Shown here in pieces: positions 50,252 to 57,751 of a stretch of DNA of 64,000 nucleotides; the stretch's first letter is position 1, and the number at the start of each line of letters is the position of its first letter. The DNA is from Gryllotalpicola daejeonensis (GTDB taxonomy: Bacteria; Actinomycetota; Actinomycetes; Actinomycetales; Microbacteriaceae), in NCBI RefSeq assembly GCF_039538145.1, contig NZ_BAABBV010000001.1:2046001-2110000 (forward strand), in the 5' to 3' direction. The notes under the pieces are model-generated. The model did no database searches. It saw only the letters and a program-made list of their open reading frames with translations, and was not told where the DNA came from. A program made the translations under genes and the position numbers.

Positions 50252-50302
50252 GGCCGGTCGAGATGTTGGCCCTAAGCGACTCTCCGTCAGACACCCATCT
50301 GG

Positions 50303-50716
50303 TCAGGTGCTGCGGACACCCCCGCCGTCGGATGCCACCAACTCGACCTTGAACCGCTCGTGGTTCTCGAGGAACGCCGCGTAGTGCGATGCGCCACCGG
50401 CCCATGGATGCCGATCCGAATAGAGCTGGGACCAGCCATGGTCTGGCGCATCGGCCCAGAGGGCATCGACGTCCTGGCGGCTTCCGGCATGGAACGCGAG
50501 GTGGCTGAGTCCGGGCGTCCGCCGGTCGTGCGCCCCGCTTATCGGGGCTGACTCGAGCACGACATAGACCGGGCCCCGCCGCCAGCTGCGGCCGGCGCTC
50601 CACTCTTGGTACGGCTCGTACCCGAGTCGGCCGAGCAGCCATCCCCAGCTCTGGACGGCGCCAGTGAGATCCGCGGTCCGCAGCTCGATGTGGTGCGGCA
50701 TCCCGACGTCGCTCAT
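50303..50716 (-). CDS. VOC-superfamily (glyoxalase/bleomycin-resistance-like) protein
   Basis: 137-aa vicinal-oxygen-chelate protein with two beta-alpha-beta-beta-beta modules. First-module metal His in PHHIELRTADL; second-module GLSHLAFHAG and the final FKVELVA with its Glu. Possible dioxygenase, isomerase or antibiotic-binding protein; the substrate is not inferable. ATG 50716 follows GAAGG; a longer in-frame start at 50737 is less likely. Confidence 0.85.
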   Translation of the reverse strand: MSDVGMPHHIELRTADLTGAVQSWGWLLGRLGYEPYQEWSAGRSWRRGPVYVVLESAPISGAHDRRTPGLSHLAFHAGSRQDVDALWADAPDHGWSQLYSDRHPWAGGASHYAAFLENHERFKVELVASDGGGVRST

Positions 50717-50777
50717 GCCTTCATCCTGGCGCGTCACGTCTCGGCCTCTTGCACGTCTCGCCGAATGCTCCTGCTGG

Positions 50778-50954
50778 GCACTCTCCGTAGGTCACCGATT
50801 CGGCGCGACGCGACGTCAAACGCCGGCAATCCGGGGGATGCTGACCGAATCGGTGACCTGCGGGAAGGGGTGGCCGCAACGGCCGCGCTCGGGTGGCGGT
50901 TCTCAGCCCCGCAGACGGAGCCGTCGCGCCATATCTCTTGCCGACGGAGAGTGC
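50778..50954. repeat. 177-bp element with nested inverted repeats
   Basis: Outer arms GCACTCTCCGT (50778-50788) and ACGGAGAGTGC (50944-50954); inner perfect 14-bp arms GGTCACCGATTCGG (50790-50803) and CCGAATCGGTGACC (50845-50858). It fills most of the gene-free gap 50717-50989. No coding capacity recognised; no target-site duplication evident. Confidence 0.75.
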
Positions 50955-50989
50955 TACTGAGGGGTTGCTTCTTCAGCCAGCCACGCGGC

Positions 50990-52390
50990 TCACGGAGCAG
51001 GGGCCGGAGCCGTTGCGCGCAGCTTGACCGCCGACAGCACCGCGGCACCGACTCCGGCAGCGACCGCCACCCAGAGGATCGCCGTCGCGGCCGATGCCTG
51101 CTCTGCGACCGACCCCGCGGCGGCACCCGACAGCACGAGCGCCATCGAGACCGCGGCCGCGCCGGCCGACTGCCCGACCGTCCGGTTCGTGTTGAGCACC
51201 GCCGACGCCGACGCCGCGTACTTCAGCGGCGCGGCTGACATCATGTCGCGGTTGTTCGGGCTCTGGAAGGTGCCGAATCCGAGCCCGCAGACGGCGGTCG
51301 AGACCAGCACGAGCCAGACCGGCGGGTGTGCGCCGAGCAGGGCGCACATGGCGAGCCCGATCGTCAGGATCACGAGCCCGATGACCGCGAGATACGCGGG
51401 CCGCACCCGGTCGGCGACGTGGCCGGACAGGGGCGCGACGATCACGATCACGAGCGGCCACGGCGTGAACAGCAGGGCCGATTCGAGCGGCGTCGCCCCG
51501 TAGGCGCTCTGGAAGAGGAAGGGCAGAGCGATGAAGGCGATGCCCTGCCCGAGGAACGACACCCACGCCGTGCCGACCGTCAGGCTGAAGACCCCCGTGA
51601 ACAGGCCGAGTGGAATCAGCGGCCGCACCGCGCGCCGCTCGCGCCGGATGAACAGCCACGCGAACACTCCGCTCGCGACCAGCAGCACGACGGCCTGCCA
51701 CAGCGTCGACAGCGCGGCGAGCTGCCGTACGCCGATCAGGAAGCACGCGATCGCGATCGCGGCGAACAGCGCGCCGGGCCAGTCGTAGTCGCCCCGCTCC
51801 ATCGTGCGGCCGGGCACGAAGAAGATCGCGAGCAGGAGCGCGACCGCTCCGATCGGCACGTTGATGAGGAACAGCCACGGCCAGCTCAGCCCGTGCAGGA
51901 TGACGCCGCCGAGCGTCGGCCCGATCGACGTGCCGAGCGCGACGGTCATGGCGTTGATGCCGAAGATCTGGCCCAGCTTCTCGGGCGGGAAGATGTTGCG
52001 GAACAGCGGCAGAGCCACGGCGAGGATCACGGCGGACCCCAGCCCCTGCACGACTCGGAACCCGACAAGCCATGCGAGCGTCGGCGACAGCGCGCACCCC
52101 AGCGAGGCGAGCGTGAAGACCGGAACGCCGATCAGGTACAGCCGCCGTCTGCCGACCTGGTCGCCGAGCGCACTCGTCGCCGGCACCGCGCAGGCCACCG
52201 CCAGCAGGAACGCCGTCGCGACCCAGACGGTTTCGGACGGCGCCACGTGCAGCTGCTTCGACAGCTGAGGCAGCGCGACGTTGACGATCGACGTGTCGAT
52301 CGTGGCCATCAGGGTCGACAGCAGGATCGAGACGACGGCCAGGTTGCGCCGCAGCGGCGATGAGGCGAGTGCGAGGGCTGCGGTTGACAT
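50990..52390 (-). CDS. DHA2-type MFS drug:H+ antiporter
   Basis: 466-aa multidrug exporter of the EmrB/QacA (14-span) class. Motifs: TM1 D1-type LMATIDTSIVNVALPQL, loop motif A GDQVGRRRLYLIG, antiporter motif C ALGTSIGPTLGGVI. The promoter overlaps the end of the upstream methyltransferase gene: TAAACT (52398-52403, minus strand) lies 7 nt before the ATG, inside the palindrome TTAGC-TTT-GCTAA (52401-52413), a likely MarR/PadR-like operator whose regulator is not adjacent. Confidence 0.9.
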   Translation of the reverse strand: MSTAALALASSPLRRNLAVVSILLSTLMATIDTSIVNVALPQLSKQLHVAPSETVWVATAFLLAVACAVPATSALGDQVGRRRLYLIGVPVFTLASLGCALSPTLAWLVGFRVVQGLGSAVILAVALPLFRNIFPPEKLGQIFGINAMTVALGTSIGPTLGGVILHGLSWPWLFLINVPIGAVALLLAIFFVPGRTMERGDYDWPGALFAAIAIACFLIGVRQLAALSTLWQAVVLLVASGVFAWLFIRRERRAVRPLIPLGLFTGVFSLTVGTAWVSFLGQGIAFIALPFLFQSAYGATPLESALLFTPWPLVIVIVAPLSGHVADRVRPAYLAVIGLVILTIGLAMCALLGAHPPVWLVLVSTAVCGLGFGTFQSPNNRDMMSAAPLKYAASASAVLNTNRTVGQSAGAAAVSMALVLSGAAAGSVAEQASAATAILWVAVAAGVGAAVLSAVKLRATAPAPAP

Positions 52391-52397
52391 CGTGATT

Positions 52398-52413
52398 AGT
52401 TTAGCTTTGCTAA
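52398..52413. promoter_or_regulatory. Promoter/operator of the DHA2 exporter
   Basis: The 13-bp inverted repeat TTAGCTTTGCTAA overlaps the -10 (TAAACT on the minus strand) and the stop codon of the methyltransferase gene (52410). It is in an AT-rich patch. Confidence 0.65.
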
Positions 52414-53291
52414 CTATCGGATGCCTGGGGGCGATCGGATGCCTGCCCCGGCCGCACCCCGACGGCGAGCACCGCCGCCTGCGGAAAGTGCAGCAGACCG
52501 TCCGCACCGGTGAAGGCGGGGGTGCGTGCGTCGTACGCCTCTCTCATTCGGCGTTTGGTCGGGGCATCCGCCGCCCGATACGCGTAGCCGATCAACGCGA
52601 TGCCCGCCTCGACACCCGACCACAGGTCGTCGGCGTCGATCGCCCACTCGAACTCGAGGCGGCGAGCGCGCACCTCGACGAACCCGCATTCCGCGAACAG
52701 CGCGGAGAGCCCGGCCTCGCTGCGATCGAAATCACTGTCGGCGGGCAGGCGATTGCCGGGTGGCGGGTAGGCGCCGGTCTCGTCCTGGATCTCGCGCCAC
52801 AGCACCGCCGTCGCGCTCGGCGCCTTGCCCCACGGCCACACGGTCGCGGCGAAGCGGCCGCCGGGCTTCAGCACCCGGCGCAGCTCGGCGAGGCTCTCGC
52901 GCGGGTGGTCGACGTGGTTGATGGCGAAGTTCGCGGCGGCGGCGTCGAATGCGTCGTCGGGGTAGGGCAGGTGGGGCAGCTTTGCGGTGGTGAAGCGGAT
53001 GCCTGCGGCATCCGGTCGCCGCGCAGCGAAGTCGATCATCGACTGCTCTGCATCGAATGCGTCGACCTGCCAGCCTGCCGCGGCCGCGGCGATGGCGACC
53101 GAACCCGTGCCGGTGCCGACGTCGAGCAGGAGCGGGTTTCGAGACGCACGCTCCGCGTGCTCCGGGGCAAGCGTGTGAGCCCCCAGTTCGGGGCGAAGCT
53201 CGGCGAGCAGGTCGGGGATCGTGCAGGCGCAGAGCGCTCCGAACGATCGGTCGTACGGCGCGGCGATGCCGGCCCATTCCGCGAAGGCCAC
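52410..53291 (-). CDS. SAM-dependent class I methyltransferase
   Basis: 293 aa. Motif I LLLDVGTGTGSVAIAAA (residues ~54-70), acidic loop DAFDAEQSMIDFA, post-motif AANFAINHVDHPRESLAELRRVLKPGGRFAATVWP: the UbiE/Methyltransf_11 type acting on small molecules. GTG 53291 is 8 nt after CATAGT (53300-53305, minus strand). The peptide just before motif I (LAPEHAERASRN) is encoded by a dispersed repeat (53135-53168) that also occurs in the amidohydrolase gene. Substrate unknown. Confidence 0.85.
   Translation of the reverse strand: MAFAEWAGIAAPYDRSFGALCACTIPDLLAELRPELGAHTLAPEHAERASRNPLLLDVGTGTGSVAIAAAAAGWQVDAFDAEQSMIDFAARRPDAAGIRFTTAKLPHLPYPDDAFDAAAANFAINHVDHPRESLAELRRVLKPGGRFAATVWPWGKAPSATAVLWREIQDETGAYPPPGNRLPADSDFDRSEAGLSALFAECGFVEVRARRLEFEWAIDADDLWSGVEAGIALIGYAYRAADAPTKRRMREAYDARTPAFTGADGLLHFPQAAVLAVGVRPGQASDRPQASDS
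53135..53168. repeat. Dispersed 'TTTCGAGACG' repeat inside the methyltransferase gene
   Basis: GGTTTCGAGACGCAC then GCTCCGCGTGCTCCGGGGC (53150-53168). The last 19 bp are identical to 56902-56920, and TTTCGAGACG is shared as well. Confidence 0.75.
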
Positions 53292-53298
53292 CTGAAAA

Positions 53299-53305
53299 CA
53301 CTATG
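53299..53305. promoter_or_regulatory. Back-to-back overlapping -10 boxes
   Basis: CACTATG can serve as -10 for both divergent genes: CATAGT on the minus strand (methyltransferase) and CACTAT on the plus strand (UMF1 transporter). The two start codons (53291 and 53315) are only 23 bp apart, so both mRNAs would have almost no leader and the promoters must compete. Confidence 0.5.
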
Positions 53306-53314
53306 GTGTGCGAC

Positions 53315-54646
53315 GTGAGCACCGCGTCGCCCGTGGCACCGTCGCCTGAGGACCTCAAGATCCCGACCCGCAAGATCCTCGCGTGGGGAGCGTGGGACTG
53401 GGGTTCGAGCGCCTTCAACGCGGTCGCCACGACCTTCGTCTTCACCGTCTATCTGACGAGCAAGAGCTTCGGCGACACCGACCACACCTCGGCGCTGCTG
53501 GGCTGGGTGCTGGGCGTCGCGGGCGTGCTGGTCGCGCTCACCGCACCGGTGACGGGGGAACTGTCGGACGCAGCGGGCCGCCGCAAGCTATGGCTGGCGA
53601 TCTTCTCAGGGCTCGTCGCCCTCTCGCTGCTCGCGACCGTCTTCGTGAAGTCCGAGCCCGGCTTCCTCTGGTTCGGCTTGATCGCGATCGCGGTCGGCAC
53701 GATCTTCTACGAGCTCGCGGCCGTCAACTACAACGCGATGCTCACGCAGGTCTCGACGGCGAAGACCATCGGCCGGGTCTCGGGCCTCGGCTGGGGCCTC
53801 GGCTACGTCGGTGGCATCGTGCTGCTGCTGATCGTCTACATCCTCTTCATCTCCGGCGACGGCGGGGCGCTGCACGTGTCAACGGAGGGCGGCTGGAACA
53901 TCCGCATCTCGATGCTCGTCGCGACGGTGTGGTTCGCCGCATTCGCGATCCCCGTGCTCGTCGCCGTCGACGAGCCGCGCGTGCCGACGGAGATCGCTCG
54001 CGAGCGCCGCTCGTTCTTCGGCGCCTACGTCACCCTGTGGCGCACGATCACCGACCTGTGGAAGCTCAGCCGCAACACCATCTGGTTCCTGCTCGCCTCG
54101 GCGATCTTCCGCGACGGCCTGACCGGCGTCTTCACCTTCGGCGGCGTACTCGCCGCCGGCACCTTCGGCTTCTCGAGCGGCGAGGTCATCATCTTCGCGA
54201 TCGCCGCGAACATCGTCGCCGGCATCTCGACGATCGCCACCGGCCCGCTCGACGACCGCGTCGGGCCGAAGCCGGTGATCATCACCTCGCTGATCGGGCT
54301 CGTTGTGGCGGCATCCTTGATCTTCTTCCTGCACACGGGCGGCGCGACGATCTTCTGGATCTTCGCCCTGATCCTCTGCCTGTTCGTCGGGCCCGCACAG
54401 TCGGCGTCGCGCACCTTCCTCGCCCGCCTGATTCCCGAAGGCCGAGAGGGCGAGGTGTTCGGGCTGTATGCCACGACCGGCCGTGCCGCGACCTTCCTCG
54501 CCCCGACGGCGTTCGCGCTCTTCGTCGACCTGTTCGGCCACCAGATCTACGGCATCATCGGCATCGTGCTGGTGCTGCTGATCGGCCTGCTGGTCATGAT
54601 CCCGGTGAAGCCCGGGCAGGAGAAGCTGGCCGCGAAGGCGCGCTAG
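53315..54646 (+). CDS. UMF1/Atg22-type MFS transporter
   Basis: About 443 aa, twelve spans, of the UMF1 (Vps10/Atg22-like) subgroup: start KILAWGAWDWGSSAFNAVATTFVFTVYLT, GELSDAAGRRKLWLA, then YNAMLTQVSTAKTIGRVSGLGWGLGYVGG and RTFLARLIPEGREGEVFGLY. The family is thought to export small metabolites such as amino acids. GTG 53315 is favoured because ATG 53303 overlaps the -10 element; the ATG gives four more residues. It ends in the 19-bp hairpin at 54718. Confidence 0.87.
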   Translation: MSTASPVAPSPEDLKIPTRKILAWGAWDWGSSAFNAVATTFVFTVYLTSKSFGDTDHTSALLGWVLGVAGVLVALTAPVTGELSDAAGRRKLWLAIFSGLVALSLLATVFVKSEPGFLWFGLIAIAVGTIFYELAAVNYNAMLTQVSTAKTIGRVSGLGWGLGYVGGIVLLLIVYILFISGDGGALHVSTEGGWNIRISMLVATVWFAAFAIPVLVAVDEPRVPTEIARERRSFFGAYVTLWRTITDLWKLSRNTIWFLLASAIFRDGLTGVFTFGGVLAAGTFGFSSGEVIIFAIAANIVAGISTIATGPLDDRVGPKPVIITSLIGLVVAASLIFFLHTGGATIFWIFALILCLFVGPAQSASRTFLARLIPEGREGEVFGLYATTGRAATFLAPTAFALFVDLFGHQIYGIIGIVLVLLIGLLVMIPVKPGQEKLAAKAR

Positions 54647-54671
54647 CGGGCTCGCCGCCGCACACACTGCG

Positions 54672-54723
54672 CCCGTTCGGCGGCGTGTCGTGCCCGTTCG
54701 GCCGCGCCTGGTGCCCGTTCGGC
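54672..54723. repeat. Three CCCGTTCGGC units at 21-bp spacing
   Basis: CCCGTTCGGC at 54672, 54693 and 54714, each preceded by G(C/T)G. The third leads into the terminator. The 21-bp period equals two helical turns. Confidence 0.75.
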
Positions 54724-54761
54724 GCTTTTGTGCCCGGTGCAGCGGGCGCAGAAGCGCCGAA
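54718..54761. terminator. 19-bp hairpin terminator
   Basis: Left arm 54718-54736 (TTCGGCGCTTTTGTGCCCG) pairs with 54743-54761 (CGGGCGCAGAAGCGCCGAA) through two G-U pairs, 6-nt loop. It is homologous to the hairpin at 9530-9567. Confidence 0.8.
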
Positions 54762-54833
54762 TGGACGCAGCAGACGAAGGCATCGCCATCGACGACATGG
54801 CCCGCTCGCGGCATCCGCTCAAGTTGCGTCCAT

Positions 54834-55565
54834 ATGGTCGATGACGTGTCCAGCGACGTCGTTCCCCTCGGCCCCCTCGAGCCCACCGACAAGCGCATCG
54901 TCACCGAGACGACCGAGGCGGTGTTCGAGCAGCTGGGCGAGAGCGCGCTGAGCGAGATCTACGCGCTGCGCGACGACTTCGCGCGGTTCATGATGCCGTA
55001 CAAGTTCGCCATCGACGAGGTCATGACGAAGATCTCGATCCTGCGCGAGGAGTTCTCGGCCCTGCACGCCGAGAACCCGATCGAGCACGTGAACTCGCGG
55101 CTCAAGACGACCGAGTCGGTGCTCGAGAAGGTGGCGCGGAAGGGCATCGCGCCGTCGTACTCGGCGATCAGGGCCGCGATCACCGACATCGCCGGCATCC
55201 GCGTCGTCTGCTCGTTCGTGAGCGACGTCTATCGCGTGTTCGACGCGCTCACCGCACAGGACGACGTGCGCGTCGTCGCGGTGAAGGACTACATCGCGAA
55301 CCCCAAGGCGAACGGCTACAAGAGCCTGCACGCGATCATCGAGATCCCGGTCTTCCTGTCAGACGGCCCGGTGCCCGTCACCGTCGAGGTGCAGCTGCGC
55401 ACCGTCGCGATGGATTTCTGGGCCAGCCTCGAGCACAAGATCTATTACAAGTACGACGCGGATGTCCCGGCCGAGCTGCTCGCCGGATTGCGTGAGGCAG
55501 CGGATGTCGCGGCCGATCTGGACGGGAAGATGGAGAGTCTGCACCGCGAGGTGCGCCGGGCGTAG
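54834..55565 (+). CDS. Small alarmone synthetase (RelQ/YjbM-type (p)ppGpp synthetase)
   Basis: 243-aa stand-alone RelA/SpoT synthetase domain that transfers pyrophosphate from ATP to GDP/GTP. Visible: the MMPYKFAIDEVMTKISILREEF N-helix, APSYSAIRAAITDIAGIRVVCSFV, the catalytic-loop KDYIANPKANGYKSLHAIIEI, VEVQLRTVAMDFWASLEHKIYYK. There are no hydrolase, TGS or ACT domains. ATG 54834 or GTG 54846: TATGGT (54833-54838) is 7 nt from the GTG, the same spacing as other leaderless starts here. The last 26 bp of coding sequence are duplicated downstream (55585-55610). Confidence 0.92.
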   Translation: MVDDVSSDVVPLGPLEPTDKRIVTETTEAVFEQLGESALSEIYALRDDFARFMMPYKFAIDEVMTKISILREEFSALHAENPIEHVNSRLKTTESVLEKVARKGIAPSYSAIRAAITDIAGIRVVCSFVSDVYRVFDALTAQDDVRVVAVKDYIANPKANGYKSLHAIIEIPVFLSDGPVPVTVEVQLRTVAMDFWASLEHKIYYKYDADVPAELLAGLREAADVAADLDGKMESLHREVRRA

Positions 55566-55610
55566 CCCGGCAGGGAAATGCAGCGAGTCTGCACCGCGAG
55601 GTGCGCCGGG
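55535..55610. repeat. 26-bp perfect direct repeat across the end of the synthetase gene
   Basis: 55535-55560 (in the gene) is identical to 55585-55610, starting 50 bp later; the unit begins GAGTCTGCACCGCGAGG. The second copy is non-coding and lies 45 bp before the FadR-type gene. Confidence 0.9.
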
Positions 55611-55654
55611 ACACGCGCGAAGCGCGAGCCGACGCTGAACTCTAGGCTCATGCC

Positions 55655-56338
55655 ATGGCCGTCACGGACGAGGCGATCCTCAAGATCAAGAACATGATTC
55701 TCGACGGGCGCCTGCGGCCCGGTGATCGCCTGCCGCCGGAGAAGGAGCTCAGCGAGTCCCTCGGCCTTTCGCGCAGCTCGCTGCGTGAGGCGGTGAAGGC
55801 GCTCGAGATCATTCGGGTGCTCGACGTGCGCCGCGGCGACGGCACCTACGTCACGAGCCTCGAGCCGCAGCTGCTGCTCGAGGCGATGTCGTTCGTCGTC
55901 GATCTGCACGAGGACTCGTCGGTGCTCGAGCTGTTCGCGGTGCGGCGCATTCTCGAACCCGCGGCGGCGGCGCTCGCCACCGGCCGGGCGACCACGAGCG
56001 ACGTCTCGCGGTTGCGCGAGATGCTCGCGACGATCGACGGCAACACCTCGGTCGACGGCCTCGTGGCGCATGACCTCGAGTTCCATCAGGGCATCGCCGA
56101 GCTGTCCGGGAACGGCTATCTGACCAGCCTGCTCGCGAGCCTGTCCGGCGGCATGATGCGGGCTCGCGTCTGGCGCGGGCTCACCGAGGCGAACGCCATC
56201 GAGCGGACTCTCGCCGAGCACCGCGCGATCCTCGACGCGCTCGAGAGCGGCGACGCCGAGCTGGTGCGAGCCCGGGTCACGGTGCACATCGCCGGCGTCG
56301 AGGACTGGCTGCGGCGCGCGGCGTCGAGCACGGCGTAG
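55655..56338 (+). CDS. FadR/GntR family regulator of the fucose genes
   Basis: 227-aa regulator: GntR winged helix (residues ~5-70: RLRPGDRLPPEKELSESLGLSRSSLREAVKALEIIRVLDVRRGDGTYV) and an FCD helical domain (~85-215) whose metal/ligand residues include HDLEFHQGIAELSGN and AEHRAILDALESGD. TAGGCT (55643-55648) is 6 nt before the ATG. Its position at the start of a complete L-fucose pathway and the palindrome at 60018 suggest it represses these genes until a fuconate-type intermediate binds; that is inference. Confidence 0.9.
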   Translation: MAVTDEAILKIKNMILDGRLRPGDRLPPEKELSESLGLSRSSLREAVKALEIIRVLDVRRGDGTYVTSLEPQLLLEAMSFVVDLHEDSSVLELFAVRRILEPAAAALATGRATTSDVSRLREMLATIDGNTSVDGLVAHDLEFHQGIAELSGNGYLTSLLASLSGGMMRARVWRGLTEANAIERTLAEHRAILDALESGDAELVRARVTVHIAGVEDWLRRAASSTA

Positions 56339-56444
56339 ACGAGCGAAGCCGCACTGTCGAGGCTTAGAGGTGGCCGATGCGCGGAGATGGGTCGATAAAC
56401 CGGATCCCGCCGCGCGAGGGCTCTGCGTATCGGCCCAGTTCCGC

Positions 56445-56852
56445 TTAGCGGACCACCCCTTTGCGCAGCAGCGCATTGCCGTAGGTGCGCGTCTCGCCCG
56501 TGCGGACGACGAGATAGGCCTGCTCGGCCAGGTCGTAGAAGGCGAAGCGGTCGACGAAGCGCGTTCCGGATGCCTCGACCTGTGCCGCCTTCATGAGCTG
56601 CAGCTGCACCGGCAGCTCGCCGCCGTCGGGCGTCGCCATCAGATCGAGCGCGGGGGAGTCGTCCAGCGGCAGCACCGACCGGATCGCCGCGAGCACCCGC
56701 GGCGTCTCAAGCCCGGGCAGCACGACCAGCCGCTGCGCAAGCCGCTCTGCAGGGAAGTGCGCGTCGGCGACCACCACGGCGTCGGAGTGGCCCATCGCGT
56801 CGAGGTGCAGCAGCAGCTCGCCCGAGAGGACGGGGTCGATTCCGGTGAGCAT
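56445..56852 (-). CDS. fucU: L-fucose mutarotase (FucU/RbsD family)
   Basis: 135-aa RbsD/FucU-fold protein that interconverts alpha and beta anomers of L-fucose. Family signature: MLTGIDPVLSGELLLHLDAMGHSDAVVVADAHFPA with the catalytic His, and the late FYDLAEQAYLVVRTGETRTYGNALLRKG. Its start codon overlaps the stop of the lactonase gene, so it is the last gene of the four-gene minus-strand operon. FucU rather than RbsD is preferred from the pathway context and the LDAMGHSD motif. Confidence 0.9.
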   Translation of the reverse strand: MLTGIDPVLSGELLLHLDAMGHSDAVVVADAHFPAERLAQRLVVLPGLETPRVLAAIRSVLPLDDSPALDLMATPDGGELPVQLQLMKAAQVEASGTRFVDRFAFYDLAEQAYLVVRTGETRTYGNALLRKGVVR

Positions 56853-57751
56853 CAGATTTCCTTCGCAGTGGGGACATCGTTTCGAGACGTGCGCCGCGCA
56901 GGCTCCGCGTGCTCCGGGGCGAGCGGGGGAAGCGCGTACACGCGGCGGGCGGTGGTCTCGTAGACGGCGCGCTGCTCGGCAGGACTCAGCTCACCGATGA
57001 GGGCGCCGAGCTGCTGCCGCGTCGAGCCATAGCCGCTACCAGCTGCCGTCATCGGCCAGTCGCTGCCGTACATCAGGCGGTCGGGGCCGAAGACCTCGAG
57101 GGCCAGATCCCAGGCGGGGCGCACCGTCTCGACGGGGTGCGCGAAGCCCGCGGCATGCAGGCCGGAGACCTTCGCGACGGTGTTCGGCTGGGCCGCTGCG
57201 CGGGCGAACTCGGTGGCCCACGCATTCCAGTCGGGGCCGCCGAAAGGCGGCTTCGCGAGGTGGTCGATGACGACGGTGAGCTCGGGCAGGGCGGCGGCGA
57301 GGTCGGCTGCTCGTGCGAGGTGGCGCGGCCAGGCATCCGGCACATCGAACGCCAGCCCATGCGCGGCGACGCGCGCCAGTGACGCGCGCACCGCGGGCAG
57401 CTCAAGGAAATCGTCGCGCGGGTCGTCGTGAACGAGATGGCGGATGCCGCGCAGCTTCGGCTCCTCGACGCGGCGTTCGAGCTCGGCCGCGGCAGCCACC
57501 TCGTCGTCGAGCGGAACCCAGCCGACCACGCCGACGATCCAGTCGTGGGCGGCGGCCGCGGCAAGCATCCGGTCCGTGTCGGATGCCGTGTCGTCGGCCT
57601 GCACGAGGATCGCCTCCTCGACGCCCGCCGCGGCGAGTTCGACGTGCGCGTCTGCGGCGCCGATGTGCCGGCGCAGCAGCGGGTCGACATTCGCAAGCCA
57701 CGCGTACCCGTCGGCCGGGTCCCACAGGTGGACATGCGTGTCGATGGTCAC
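56852..57751 (-). CDS. L-fucono-1,5-lactonase (amidohydrolase family 2)
   Basis: 299-aa TIM-barrel lactonase: metal-site start DTHVHLWDPADGYAWL, then the loop RGIRHLVHDDPRD, VIDHLAKPPFGG and the C-terminal LMYGSDWPMTAAG with its Asp. It hydrolyses L-fuconolactone to L-fuconate. Start GTG 57751 overlaps the dehydrogenase stop (GTGA). The last ~20 codons contain the dispersed repeat at 56879-56920 (peptide LAPEHAEPARRTSRND), so the natural C-terminus has probably been extended by repeat insertion. Confidence 0.88.
   Translation of the reverse strand: MTIDTHVHLWDPADGYAWLANVDPLLRRHIGAADAHVELAAAGVEEAILVQADDTASDTDRMLAAAAAHDWIVGVVGWVPLDDEVAAAAELERRVEEPKLRGIRHLVHDDPRDDFLELPAVRASLARVAAHGLAFDVPDAWPRHLARAADLAAALPELTVVIDHLAKPPFGGPDWNAWATEFARAAAQPNTVAKVSGLHAAGFAHPVETVRPAWDLALEVFGPDRLMYGSDWPMTAAGSGYGSTRQQLGALIGELSPAEQRAVYETTARRVYALPPLAPEHAEPARRTSRNDVPTAKEI
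56879..56920. repeat. Dispersed 'TTTCGAGACG' repeat in the lactonase 3' end
   Basis: TTTCGAGACG followed after 13 bp by GCTCCGCGTGCTCCGGGGC (56902-56920), identical to 53150-53168. It provides the last codons of the lactonase. Confidence 0.75.

Noticed and set aside
50734..51126. Possible small gene over the nested inverted-repeat element
   Set aside because: The frame is Arg/Ser-rich, overlaps the start of the DHA2 gene's 3' end and lacks a ribosome site.
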